Shown here: positions 8,919-17,689 of the stretch, one piece after another
Layout: every line of letters starts with the position of its first letter
Position numbering within the stretch: position 1 is the stretch's first letter
Source: an uncultured Bacilli bacterium
GTDB taxonomy: Bacteria; Bacillota_I; Bacilli_A; RF39; UBA660
Direction: 5' to 3'
DNA: 64,000 nt
NCBI GenBank assembly: GCA_934153675.1
Contig: CAKPFG010000001.1
Coordinates: 169,279-233,278, forward strand
Position numbers and translations under genes: made by a program
Notes under the pieces: generated by a model
The model's input: only the letters and a program-made list of their open reading frames with translations
The model's database searches: none
Told to the model about the DNA's origin: nothing

Positions 8919-9863
8919 TTAAAAACGTTTTGCCAAAGTTTTTTGCTTATAATAACATTGATATAAAAAATTATTTTTTTCTATTTCATTTTGATACATT
9001 AAATCTGCTAATAAAAATATTTTTTTATCATCATCTATGCCAAATCTTTTTTCTTTTTTATATAATGACTCTAGAGTATGCTGATCAATATCATTGCTAA
9101 GCGATATCAATTTGCAAAAAAAATTTATATTATTTTGACTAACTATTTCATTTAAGGTAGCGTTAGGACATCTAAATTCTATCACATTATTAAAAGCGTA
9201 TTTTAAAGACGGATTTTCAGACAAAGCAAAGGCTTTATAAATAGATTTATTATGGCACCTTTTTAATGAATTAAAAAAAGAAATATTAAATAATTCGCAA
9301 AAAAAACCTTTTACATTATCGTCTTGTTTTATCAAATCGACATTTTTATATATATAATACGCTATTTTTTTAGCATAATCCTTTCCTCCAACATCACCAC
9401 GATATTCTCTATATTCTCCATTTGTAAATTGATATATAACATCTTCAAAAATAGCCCATAACTTAAAAAAATTAATAAGGCTTTGTGTTTGTTTAAAACT
9501 CTGCATTCCAACAATCACATGCCCCCCACAATCAAAATCAATTTTTGCATTTAATTTTTTTAAGTTCGTCATTATATCTTTTAATAGTTTCCAATCTTTA
9601 AATTTGTCTTGAAGTGGCCCCATAGTAAGCTCACCACCAATTTGTTCTCCCATTAAAAAATTCCTTGTAACATGTTCATAATCGTTTTTTAAAAAGGTTT
9701 TTTCTTTCTCATTTGTTTTTTTCACAAAATTACTAACATCTTTAAAAAATGCATTTTTATATTCTATTTCTAAAGAAAAAGTAATATTTTCATTTAAATA
9801 AATTTTATTTAAATAAATAGGTTGATAAGTTTTTAAATTTTTTATATATTTTTTATTTTTCAT
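8919..9863 (-). CDS. amidoligase-like protein (putative Amidoligase_2 family)
   Basis: The product is 314 residues from the preferred ATG at 9863, which has a GGGGGGA ribosome site; an upstream in-frame ATG at 9899 would overlap DUF1294 and lacks a site. Visible motifs are FSLEIEYKNAF near residue 28, GEQIGGELTMGP, CGGHVIVGMQSF and VIEFRCPNATLNEIV. Together they reproduce the acidic, HxH-like and EFR...TL motifs of the ATP-grasp/glutamine-synthetase-related amidoligases. Those enzymes are predicted to form amide bonds on peptides or peptidoglycan. Clustering with murG, murB and a D,D-carboxypeptidase is compatible with a wall role, but this is inference. It is 2 bp downstream of DUF1294. Confidence 0.6.
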   Translation of the reverse strand: MKNKKYIKNLKTYQPIYLNKIYLNENITFSLEIEYKNAFFKDVSNFVKKTNEKEKTFLKNDYEHVTRNFLMGEQIGGELTMGPLQDKFKDWKLLKDIMTNLKKLNAKIDFDCGGHVIVGMQSFKQTQSLINFFKLWAIFEDVIYQFTNGEYREYRGDVGGKDYAKKIAYYIYKNVDLIKQDDNVKGFFCELFNISFFNSLKRCHNKSIYKAFALSENPSLKYAFNNVIEFRCPNATLNEIVSQNNINFFCKLISLSNDIDQHTLESLYKKEKRFGIDDDKKIFLLADLMYQNEIEKNNFLYQCYYKQKTLAKRF

Positions 9864-9865
9864 AA

Positions 9866-10126
9866 TCATTCCCCCCATAAAAATAAAAAAAGTGTCCATA
9901 TTATAACAGAAATCAAAACAAAAGTAAAAAAAGACTTCTTTTTTATTTTATGATTAAATAAATACATGCTAATTAAAAACAAAAAACATCCTCCTAAAAA
10001 GCAAAATAAAAGAAGTGTTTTTTCTTTTATTCGCCACATTTGTTTTATTGCTAATAGTTTATCGATTAAGCAAAGAAAAAAAGAAATGATATTGATAACG
10101 ATTAGATATATTAAAAAATATTGCAT
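9866..10126 (-). CDS. DUF1294 small membrane protein
   Basis: Eighty-six residues with three or four predicted membrane segments. They include the DUF1294 hallmarks: N...SFFLCLIDKLLAIKQMWRIKE, then LLLFCFLGGCFLFLI, and the basic HKIKKKSFF motif before the last helix. Function is unknown in the family. The stop overlaps the region of the next gene's ribosome site and the start abuts the mutL stop, so translation is probably coupled with both. Confidence 0.75.
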   Translation of the reverse strand: MQYFLIYLIVINIISFFLCLIDKLLAIKQMWRIKEKTLLLFCFLGGCFLFLISMYLFNHKIKKKSFFTFVLISVIIWTLFLFLWGE

Positions 10127-11889
10127 TAAAAACCACTTCTTTTAAACATTTTTTCCAAATCTTCTTTGGTAAAAGTAACAATAGTAGGTCTACCGTGTGG
10201 ACAGTTAAATGGATTATCACACAAAGATAAATCTTCAATCAAATATTTTGCTTCTTCGATGGTAATATTAGTATTTGCCTTAATTGATGCTTTACATGCT
10301 AAAGTTGCAGCTAAATGATCATTAAATTCTTCCTTAGAAAATTTCTTTTCTCTATTTATAACTTCTGAAATAATTCTTTTAATTGTTTCATTTATATTAT
10401 TTCTAATCCACGTTGGATGGGCTTTAATAATAATAGTATTAATTCCAAATTCTTCTATAACAAATCCCATATCTTGTAATATTTCTATATTATTTTTTAA
10501 AATAATATACTCATTTAATGGGATTTCTAAAGATAATGGTATTAACATATCTATGCTAGTTGCTTTTTTAGCTAAACTATTTTTAATAAGTTCATAGTTG
10601 CATCTTTCTTTAGCAGCATGTTGGTCTATTAAATACATTCCATTCTCATTTTGACATATGATGTAAGTTCCCCATACTAAGCCAACAGGATACAAAATGG
10701 GGAATTTTTTTTTATATTCATCATTAATTTCATATACATTATAATCAATTATTTCATTATCAAATAAATTATATTCATAATTATTTAAATTATTATCTAT
10801 CACTTTATCTATGTCAGAATTTATATTATTATTTTCATCATTAAAATTATAATCATTACTTTCATTTTTTAAATTTGCATTACTTTCATAAACACGGGGA
10901 ATTAACGTTTTTTTTGATATTTTCTCTTTTATTAATTTAGTTATCAAACTAATTAACTCATCTAACTTGGAAAATTTGACATCCATTTTAGTTGGATGAA
11001 TATTTACATCAACTAAACTAGTATCAACCTTTATATTAAGCACTACAATCGGATAATAATTATCTGGTTTATAAGAATGATAAACATCATTAATAGCACT
11101 ATTTAATTTAATATTTTTAACAACCCTACCGTTTACTATAGTAATTATACTATTATTTTTGCTTCTATATACTTCTGGTAAACTAACATATCCAAAAATT
11201 TCGTAATCACTATCTGATCCATTAATTTTTAACATTTTTTTACTCACAGAAAGGCCATATATATTATTTATAACTTTAAGTAAATTATTGCTTCCATCAG
11301 TTTTCAATAATACTTTATGATCATTTGTTAAAGTAAATCTAATATCTGGATGAGACAAAGATACTTTGTTCATATAATCAGTAATATGCGAAAGTTCTGT
11401 ATACAAACTTTTTAAATACTTTAATCTAGCCGGCGTATTGTAAAAAAGATCACTTACAGTAATAATTGTCCCACGTCTTGCATTACCATTTTTAATATCT
11501 ATTATTTTTCCACCTTCAATATTAACAACAGTTCCAACATCTCCTTTACTAGTAGACAGATTAATTTTAGAAACAGAACAAATAGAGGCTAAAGCCTCGC
11601 CTCTAAAACCTAATGTACTAATATGAAACAAATCATCTTCATCTATAATTTTGCTAGTAGCATGCCTTAAAAAACAATTTGTAGAATCCAGCTTATCCAT
11701 TCCACATCCATTGTCTGTTACTTTAATCATCTTAACACCTGAAGAGAGCAATTCAACCTTAATTTCCGTACTATTTGCATCAATACTATTTTCCACAAGT
11801 TCTTTTACTACTGATGCACATCTTTCCACTACTTCTCCTGCCGCTATTTTATTTGCAAGAATTGTATCCATAACTTTAATAACTGCCAT
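10126..11889 (-). CDS. mutL: DNA mismatch repair protein MutL
   Basis: A GHKL ATPase with an endonuclease C-terminus. ATPase motifs are ELVENSIDANS, DNGCGM and RGEALASI. The C-terminal domain carries LIDQHAAKERCNYE, which fits the metal-binding DQHAx2Ex4E motif of the latent endonuclease found where MutH is absent, and CPHGRPT close to the end. A low-complexity Asn/Asp-rich linker (about residues 345-395) joins the domains. Length is 587. No mutS lies in the window. mutL overlaps DUF1294 by one base and follows a Panacea-domain gene. Confidence 0.96.
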   Translation of the reverse strand: MAVIKVMDTILANKIAAGEVVERCASVVKELVENSIDANSTEIKVELLSSGVKMIKVTDNGCGMDKLDSTNCFLRHATSKIIDEDDLFHISTLGFRGEALASICSVSKINLSTSKGDVGTVVNIEGGKIIDIKNGNARRGTIITVSDLFYNTPARLKYLKSLYTELSHITDYMNKVSLSHPDIRFTLTNDHKVLLKTDGSNNLLKVINNIYGLSVSKKMLKINGSDSDYEIFGYVSLPEVYRSKNNSIITIVNGRVVKNIKLNSAINDVYHSYKPDNYYPIVVLNIKVDTSLVDVNIHPTKMDVKFSKLDELISLITKLIKEKISKKTLIPRVYESNANLKNESNDYNFNDENNNINSDIDKVIDNNLNNYEYNLFDNEIIDYNVYEINDEYKKKFPILYPVGLVWGTYIICQNENGMYLIDQHAAKERCNYELIKNSLAKKATSIDMLIPLSLEIPLNEYIILKNNIEILQDMGFVIEEFGINTIIIKAHPTWIRNNINETIKRIISEVINREKKFSKEEFNDHLAATLACKASIKANTNITIEEAKYLIEDLSLCDNPFNCPHGRPTIVTFTKEDLEKMFKRSGF

Positions 11890-11892
11890 AAC

Positions 11893-12390
11893 TCACCTTT
11901 TTTTTATATATTTTTTTAAAATTTCAATTTCTTCCGTTGCAATCATGCTAATTGGAATAACACTCATGTTTTTAGCATTTTTTAAAGTATACCATGCTGT
12001 ATATTCTCCCGATAATTCCTTTAGCATATCTATTAATCTATAATTTATCTTTTCATATATAACACTATCTATAATTTTTTTTACATTAGGTTCTATATTA
12101 CATTCACAAATATTAATTTCATCTATCGGACGAAGATGATATTTTTCATAATAAGCATATATGTTTTTTACAATGGGACAATAATCACCCGTTATAAACT
12201 CATCATTGATAATTTCAATACCATTTTTTAGCCCTGATATTTGAATATAATATAAAATACATTGTAACATTAGATTATTAATTTTTCTATTCATAATAGT
12301 ATATTTATAAATAATATAATTAGCTATTTTAAAAGAACTTGCCTTATATTTTTTATCTATTTTGAATGAATATATATCTATTTTTTTCAT
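11893..12390 (-). CDS. Panacea-domain (DUF4065) protein, stand-alone
   Basis: A 165-residue protein. SSFKIANYIIYKYTIMNRK and NLMLQCILYYIQISGLKNG, followed by FITGDYCPIVKNIYAYYEKYH, match the helical layout of Panacea/SocA-like domains: an Any-Il start, an L-LxxLLYY helix and a GPV-like turn (here CPI). Such domains act as antitoxins or as phage anti-repressor relatives. No toxin-like partner flanks it; the neighbours are mutL, 3 bp downstream, and a carboxypeptidase, 3 bp upstream. It therefore looks domesticated. Assignment rests on pattern resemblance. Confidence 0.6.
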   Translation of the reverse strand: MKKIDIYSFKIDKKYKASSFKIANYIIYKYTIMNRKINNLMLQCILYYIQISGLKNGIEIINDEFITGDYCPIVKNIYAYYEKYHLRPIDEINICECNIEPNVKKIIDSVIYEKINYRLIDMLKELSGEYTAWYTLKNAKNMSVIPISMIATEEIEILKKYIKKR

Positions 12391-12393
12391 ATC

Positions 12394-13176
12394 TCACCCA
12401 CTATAATTACTACTAACACCTAAATAAGATTCTAAACTAATAATATCTCCATTATTATATAATTTTTTAGCAAGGCTTTTTCCTACATATCTATAATGCC
12501 ATGCTTCAAACTGATATCCTGTTTCATTCTCCTTGCCTTCTGGAAAGCGTAAAATAAAACCATATTTATAATAATTGTTAAAAACCCATTTACCAATATC
12601 TGTATTAAAGAAATTGGCATTTGTACCATTCATATCAAAACAAAGACCACTTTGATGTTCTGAATAACCTGGACGGGCTGAGTATGTATCTGCTTGATTT
12701 TTACCATCACGGGCTACATAATTATTATAAAGATCAACTTGCACTTTATATGAACGATATCCACTTGATAAATACAAATTATATCCAGCTTTTTTAGCAT
12801 CACGTTGCATATCTAAAAAGGCTAAATATGTTGTTTTATCTATATAATCTGCACCATATAAATAATCACTTGTAATTTCTTTATAAGGATATAAAGGAGT
12901 ATAAGTACTATCTAAATTATAAGTTTTATTAACAATCATAATGCCATTTACATAATAAGCACCATTATATTTAGTTAAATTCATCCCTGTTTTGGTTTTT
13001 TTAATAAAAGTCTCACCATCTTTAAGCTTATACTCCACATTATCCGTTTTTATCTTTTCTTTTATTTTTACTTCTTCTTTTTTTTTCACTTTTAAATTAT
13101 TTTTATTTTCGACACTAAATAAAATAACACTTAAAATAATTAAAACAATTACCAAAAAAAAACATATTTTTTTCAT
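12394..13176 (-). CDS. D-alanyl-D-alanine carboxypeptidase, VanY/M15B family
   Basis: A membrane-anchored zinc peptidase that trims the terminal D-Ala of peptidoglycan stem peptides. An N-terminal hydrophobic anchor (residues 4-22) and a Lys-rich linker precede the M15B domain. SSGYRSYKVQVDLY, RPGYSEHQSGLCFDMNG (zinc ligands His and Asp) and EAWHYRYVG (catalytic Glu and third ligand His) are all present. Length is 260. The gene sits 3 bp after xseB. Confidence 0.9.
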   Translation of the reverse strand: MKKICFFLVIVLIILSVILFSVENKNNLKVKKKEEVKIKEKIKTDNVEYKLKDGETFIKKTKTGMNLTKYNGAYYVNGIMIVNKTYNLDSTYTPLYPYKEITSDYLYGADYIDKTTYLAFLDMQRDAKKAGYNLYLSSGYRSYKVQVDLYNNYVARDGKNQADTYSARPGYSEHQSGLCFDMNGTNANFFNTDIGKWVFNNYYKYGFILRFPEGKENETGYQFEAWHYRYVGKSLAKKLYNNGDIISLESYLGVSSNYSG

Positions 13177-13178
13177 AC

Positions 13179-13394
13179 TTATTCTACCTTAAAATCCTCT
13201 AGTGTATTATTTTCAGTAACAATTTTACTAACTTTCTCATCTATATTTTTCAATTTTTCATCGCAAGACTTAACTAGTTTCATAGCTTTTGTATATTTTT
13301 CTATAGAATCATCTAAATCAACATCCCCATTTTCTAATTCATTAATAATACTTTCCAATTCTTTTATTTGATCTTCAAATTTTACTTTCATCAC
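13179..13394 (-). CDS. xseB: exodeoxyribonuclease VII small subunit
   Basis: Seventy-one residues containing KFEDQIKELESIINELENGDVDLDDSIEKYTKAMKL, the coiled-coil hairpin typical of XseB. Several small subunits clamp each XseA in exonuclease VII, which degrades single-stranded DNA. It overlaps the 3' end of xseA by 20 bp, so translation is likely coupled. Either of the first two Met codons could be the start. Confidence 0.92.
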   Translation of the reverse strand: MMKVKFEDQIKELESIINELENGDVDLDDSIEKYTKAMKLVKSCDEKLKNIDEKVSKIVTENNTLEDFKVE

Positions 13395-14658
13395 AATTCC
13401 TCTTTTCTAATACCAAGGCATTTATAATACCATCTTTTACTTTAATGTCTATTTTATCATCTTTATTTATTTTTTCTACGCTATTTACCAATTTATTATT
13501 TTTATAAGTGATACTAAAACCACGTTTTAAATTATTAAAAGGGTTAAGCAGTTCTAATTTATTTATAGCATTATCTAAATAAGTTATATAACTTTCATAT
13601 AATACTTTAGGGTTATTAATTATATAATTATTTTTCAAAAGTTCAAATTTATGCTTTTTCATATTTATTTGGCTAATCATGGACTTATTTATTTTTTCTA
13701 TTAATAAATCCAATTTTTGTTTTTTACTTTCAAACATAATCATTGGGTTTTTTATAACAAAAGAATTTTTGACTGTTTCCAAATATAACTTTTTTAAATT
13801 AATTTTTTTATTTATAGCCTCATTTAATCTAACATTTAAGTTATTTAAATAATTAATTAAATCGGGCAAATTTGGAACTGCCATTTCAGCTGCTCCTGTT
13901 GGAGTAGGCGCTCTTAAATCAGCAACAAAATCTGCAATAGTATAATCCACTTCATGACCTACAGCACTTATTGTAGGAATATTACATTCATAAATTTTTC
14001 TTGCTAATGCTTCTTCATTAAATGCCCATAAATCTTCAATAGAACCGCCACCTCTACCAATAATCAAAACATCAAGGGCATACTTTTCTGCTTTTTCAAT
14101 AGAAGAAATTATACTTTGCGATGCATTATCCCCTTGTACTAAACTAGGAAATAATATTATATCACAAACAGGATATCTTCTTTTTATTGTAGAAATTATA
14201 TCCCTAACTGCAGCTCCTTCTTTAGCAGTAATTACACCAATTTTTTCAGGATATTTAGGAATTTTTAATTTATGTTCGTTATCAAAAAGTCCTTGCTTTT
14301 GCAATTCTTTTTTTAATTTTTCAAAAGCTAAATATAAATTACCAACGCCATCTTTTTCTAGTGTATTTACATATATTTGATAGCTACCACTAGCCTCATA
14401 AACACTTATTCTACCACTTATTAAAACCTTGTCCCCATCTGCTGGTATAAATGTTAATCTTTTAGCATTACTACTAAACATAATGGCATTAATTTTACTA
14501 TTTTCATCTTTAATAGAAAAATAAATATGACCTGTTGAATGCATTTTTAAATTAGATATTTCTCCCTTTAAAAATACATCTAATAAATTATTATCACTAT
14601 CAAGTTTATGCTTCAAATAACGATTTATAGCTGTTACGGTAAGATATTTATCCTTCAT
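13375..14658 (-). CDS. xseA: exodeoxyribonuclease VII large subunit
   Basis: The catalytic subunit, 427 residues. It has an N-terminal OB fold with LKGEISNLKMHSTGHIYFSIKD and a central domain with IGVITAKEGAAVRDIISTIKRR, ILFPSLVQGDNA and the conserved IIGRGGGSIEDLWAFNEE. It continues with SAVGHEVDYTIADFVADLRAPTPTGAAE. A long helical region and a short C-terminal domain with NPFNNLKRGFSI follow. Overlaps with nusB upstream (11 bp) and xseB downstream mark a tight operon. Confidence 0.97.
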   Translation of the reverse strand: MKDKYLTVTAINRYLKHKLDSDNNLLDVFLKGEISNLKMHSTGHIYFSIKDENSKINAIMFSSNAKRLTFIPADGDKVLISGRISVYEASGSYQIYVNTLEKDGVGNLYLAFEKLKKELQKQGLFDNEHKLKIPKYPEKIGVITAKEGAAVRDIISTIKRRYPVCDIILFPSLVQGDNASQSIISSIEKAEKYALDVLIIGRGGGSIEDLWAFNEEALARKIYECNIPTISAVGHEVDYTIADFVADLRAPTPTGAAEMAVPNLPDLINYLNNLNVRLNEAINKKINLKKLYLETVKNSFVIKNPMIMFESKKQKLDLLIEKINKSMISQINMKKHKFELLKNNYIINNPKVLYESYITYLDNAINKLELLNPFNNLKRGFSITYKNNKLVNSVEKINKDDKIDIKVKDGIINALVLEKRNCDESKI

Positions 14659-15061
14659 TTAAAACCTCATTATGATAAAACTTATCTAATACAGCATTAA
14701 TCATGTTTTTAACTTTTATATCACTATATATATCAGCTAAATTTAAAGCCTCATTAATAACAACAATAGGAGGTGTTTTAGCGTATTTAAGCTCATAAAG
14801 AGCCATTAATAAAATTGCCTGATCAGTATTACCAAGTCTATCAATAGTCCAACCATTTAAATATTTATTTGCAATATCTCTAAGTTCATTTTTATAAGTA
14901 ACAACGCCATAAACAATTTCTTTTACAAATTCATTGTCTACAGGCACTAATTGTTTAATAACATCATCTATAGTATATTCAACATTATTTGTTTCATAAA
15001 CATTAACTTGATATAAAATAGTCATAATTTTTTTTCTTAATTCACTTCTATTTAAATTCAT
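14648..15061 (-). CDS. nusB: transcription antitermination factor NusB
   Basis: An all-helical protein that works with NusA, NusE and NusG in rRNA antitermination. From the ATG at 15061, preceded by GGTGG, it reads MNLNRSELRKKIMTILYQ. WTIDRLGNTDQAILLMALYEL and PPIVVINEALNLADIYSD, the core helices of the family, follow. At 137 residues it is typical. An upstream in-frame ATG at 15073 has no ribosome site. It heads the nusB-xseAB group as in many Bacillota. Confidence 0.93.
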   Translation of the reverse strand: MNLNRSELRKKIMTILYQVNVYETNNVEYTIDDVIKQLVPVDNEFVKEIVYGVVTYKNELRDIANKYLNGWTIDRLGNTDQAILLMALYELKYAKTPPIVVINEALNLADIYSDIKVKNMINAVLDKFYHNEVLNEG

Positions 15062-15134
15062 AACAACCACCATTCATAACTAATTTTAACATATTCTAAA
15101 AAAAATATAAAGCGTTATATTTAATTTATTAAAA

Positions 15135-15467
15135 TTACTCTTTAGCTAATTTAGCAATTGTATCAAAAAAACCAGTAACACCTTTATTTACCAAATTACT
15201 TATTCCTTTTGACATATTATATCCATAACTAGATAATTTATTGCTATAACTTTTTTTATTATTTTCACTATATTTAGTTAAATCTATTTTTTTACCACTT
15301 TTAACATCATTTTCAAATTGAATAATTTTTTCTTTAGTTAAATATGCCTTTTTAGAATTTTGAAAATCGATATATCCAGATTTTTGAGATGCATAAATAG
15401 TTATATAGGCAATAAATAAAAATATAAATAAAACTTTAAATAATTTTAATTTTTTATTATTTTTCAT
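15135..15467 (-). CDS. small membrane-anchored protein downstream of spoIIP (unknown)
   Basis: No family recognised. From the ATG at 15467, preceded by GGAGAA inside the end of spoIIP, it gives 110 residues: a basic N-terminus, one membrane helix (about residues 10-27, VLFIFLFIAYITIYAS), and then an outside, Lys/Asp-rich stretch and a C-terminal helix. Its start lies within the last codons of spoIIP, so the two are translationally coupled. This suggests a forespore or engulfment-time product, but that is inferred only from position. Confidence 0.55.
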   Translation of the reverse strand: MKNNKKLKLFKVLFIFLFIAYITIYASQKSGYIDFQNSKKAYLTKEKIIQFENDVKSGKKIDLTKYSENNKKSYSNKLSSYGYNMSKGISNLVNKGVTGFFDTIAKLAKE

Positions 15468-16422
15468 TAATATATTCTCCAAGTATATTAACAAGAACCG
15501 ATATAGTATTTAAAACTTCATCTAAATTATTTTTATCTCCTCCAAGTTCAATTAAAATTATATTTTCATTTAAATCTTGATTATAAACACCATTTACATA
15601 TTGTCCTTGTTTTTGCATAATTCCACGACTTAATGTTTTATATTTACTTTTTATTTTTTCATTTATATTAACTGCTACTGATAAATTTTTTTGATAACTA
15701 TCATACTCTTTTCCTATTACAAACATCACTTTAGCATAACTTTTATTTTCTATAACGGTAGTAGTTACATCCTTTGAAGCAGAATCTCTATGCAAATCAA
15801 TAAATAATTTAATTGATGAATATTTATTAATAATAGGAGTTAAAAAATGTCTACTAGCTAAATAACTATTACTATAATCTAGTTTATTATCATTTAAGTA
15901 AGTAGTTATTGAATCTTCCATTACTAAAGTATTAATACCAATAGCATTTAGTTTTTCTTGCATAATATGACTAGCTAAAAAAACATCAGGATTAACATTA
16001 TAATCATCCATATACTCTTTACTATAACTTTCTTTTTGATGCGATGAGTATATATATATCAAAGGATTATTTTTCTTTAAAACAGTTTTACTTTCTTGTT
16101 TATTTTCTTTTCTTTTTGAGATATTTTTATCATTATTATGTTTGGTATTGTTTGGAATATCCGTATTATACTCTGATGTTTTTAATATATTACTTGGTTT
16201 ATTTATAATATTATTTTTGGCATAACTATAAACCATATTAAAAATATTATCCTCCTTTTTATAATAATTATTATCAGAAAATATGGTTTTAATTATATAA
16301 TTTGAATGATTAACCATTAAATTTTTTAATATTTTAAATGATAACAAAGCTATCAAAACTACTATAATCAACTTTAATATAGCCAATTTTTTAACTCTTC
16401 TTTTAGGTTTAAAACGTTTCAT
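15457..16422 (-). CDS. spoIIP: stage II sporulation protein P (SpoIIP)
   Basis: The amidase/endopeptidase that, with SpoIID and SpoIIM, digests septal peptidoglycan during engulfment. From the ATG at 16422 (GGTGA site) it is 321 residues with a signal-anchor at about 13-32 and a low-complexity Asn/Lys linker. The amidase_2-like domain then shows IYIYSSHQKESYSKEY, NSYLASRHFLTPII, LFIDLHRDSASK (catalytic His/Asp region), KVMFVIGKEYDSY and ILIELGGDKNNLDEVLN. It is somewhat shorter than the B. subtilis protein (about 400 residues), mainly through a short linker. gpr is not adjacent. Confidence 0.92.
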   Translation of the reverse strand: MKRFKPKRRVKKLAILKLIIVVLIALLSFKILKNLMVNHSNYIIKTIFSDNNYYKKEDNIFNMVYSYAKNNIINKPSNILKTSEYNTDIPNNTKHNNDKNISKRKENKQESKTVLKKNNPLIYIYSSHQKESYSKEYMDDYNVNPDVFLASHIMQEKLNAIGINTLVMEDSITTYLNDNKLDYSNSYLASRHFLTPIINKYSSIKLFIDLHRDSASKDVTTTVIENKSYAKVMFVIGKEYDSYQKNLSVAVNINEKIKSKYKTLSRGIMQKQGQYVNGVYNQDLNENIILIELGGDKNNLDEVLNTISVLVNILGEYINEK

Positions 16423-16475
16423 TAAATCACCATTTATAATATAATATATTAAGTTATAAAAAAATGTCATTTAAT

Positions 16476-16504
16476 AGAAAAAAGGATACTATTTGATCCT
16501 TTTT
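16476..16504 (-). terminator. terminator after the HAD-like gene
   Basis: Minus strand: 8-bp stem AAAAGGAT/ATCCTTTT with a T run, overlapping the end of the HAD-like gene and separating it from spoIIP. Confidence 0.7.
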
Positions 16505-17157
16505 ATTATTTCTTCTATATTATGTGCATTATATTTAAAAATACCATTATTATTATTTATAATATAACTTTCATAATCCTTAAGTGATTTATCATTATTA
16601 TCTTTCACAATAGTATACACTTGATGATTTTTTAAATTATAAAAATCAAGCAAATATTCTAAAGCCATCTTTTTAGATACACTATTATTTACAATATTTA
16701 TATAATTATAAGTAGTATAAGCATACACTCCTTTATACTTTTTATTAATTAATTCTTGTATTTTTAAAGCTATTTTTTTATCATTGTACTTCATAACAAT
16801 TTTATTTGCATTTTCTATTAAATTATCAACCAGCGTAGATGATGTATCTATTTTAATATAATCTATATACCTACATTTTTTAAATATATTAAAAAAACTC
16901 TTCACATAAATAGGAGCAATATCTACTCTATATATAACATTTAAATATTTATCAAATATAACAGCACCATCATTACAAATATAATAACTAACATCAAGAT
17001 TAAAATTAGCAAGAGTACTTAATACTTTACTTATATTCTTTCCAGTTGATATTATAAACATATTTCCTTCTTTTACGAAATTATTTATAATATTTACATT
17101 ATTTTTTAAATCATTAACAAAAACTTTATCACTAAAAGAAGACACTAATATTTTCAT
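16489..17157 (-). CDS. HAD-superfamily (Cof-like) protein lacking the catalytic aspartates
   Basis: A 222-residue protein with the layout of Cof-type sugar phosphatases: IISTGKNISKVL (motif II position), YYICNDGAVIFDKYLNVIYR (cap entry), and NNSVSKKMALEYLL (motif III Lys). However, the N-terminal motif I, normally DxDGT, reads LVSSFSDKVF with neither Asp at the expected place, and the motif IV region reads TIVKDNNDKSL. The nucleophile appears lost, so this may be a pseudoenzyme with a binding or structural role. It lies 5 bp after an unknown gene and tcdA. Confidence 0.6.
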   Translation of the reverse strand: MKILVSSFSDKVFVNDLKNNVNIINNFVKEGNMFIISTGKNISKVLSTLANFNLDVSYYICNDGAVIFDKYLNVIYRVDIAPIYVKSFFNIFKKCRYIDYIKIDTSSTLVDNLIENANKIVMKYNDKKIALKIQELINKKYKGVYAYTTYNYINIVNNSVSKKMALEYLLDFYNLKNHQVYTIVKDNNDKSLKDYESYIINNNNGIFKYNAHNIEEIIKRIK

Positions 17158-17161
17158 TATT

Positions 17162-17689
17162 CTATCCTACCAAAATATTACTAATAAAATCTAAAAAATT
17201 ATTAAATGTATCATTAATAAAGAATATTATATTTTTAAATTTATTTGTTTTACTATTTTTATTATCTACTATAACAAGATTATTTTTATCATATTCTTTT
17301 ATATCAATTATACTATTATATCTTTTATATTTTAATATATATTCATAATCAATATCAGAAGAAGCATAAAAGAATATTTTTTTATTATTTAAATAAATAG
17401 AATCTTTAAATACATATTTATAATACTTTATTATTTGTTCATAATCACAAATTATATAATCAATACTATTTTTCTTAAAATATTTAGATAATTTTTTAAT
17501 ATTAATAGTTTGACCATTGCTCATATTCATTTTCTTTTTTTGAAAAAATTTGAATTTCTCAAAAGGTTTTATTTCATAAACACTTACTTTTTTATTTTTA
17601 TTTAGACCATCTATTAATTTGTTATTAATACCTATTGTAAGAACATTACCTTCCATCTTTTTTATTTCATTAAGTAAAAAATTAAACAT
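17162..17689 (-). CDS. protein of unknown function in the tcdA cluster
   Basis: Not recognised. The start is at the ATG at 17689 (GGTGG site, overlapping the end of tcdA), giving 175 residues. NVLTIGINNKLIDGLNKNKKVSVYEIKPF and later SIDYIICDYEQIIKYYKYV have the rhythm of a degenerate Rossmann methyltransferase: strand, turn, helix, acidic end of strand 2, then a D-Y motif. No full SAM motif is present. The last 20 residues are hydrophobic and may be a membrane-associated helix. The 8-bp overlap with tcdA implies co-expression. Confidence 0.5.
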   Translation of the reverse strand: MFNFLLNEIKKMEGNVLTIGINNKLIDGLNKNKKVSVYEIKPFEKFKFFQKKKMNMSNGQTINIKKLSKYFKKNSIDYIICDYEQIIKYYKYVFKDSIYLNNKKIFFYASSDIDYEYILKYKRYNSIIDIKEYDKNNLVIVDNKNSKTNKFKNIIFFINDTFNNFLDFISNILVG

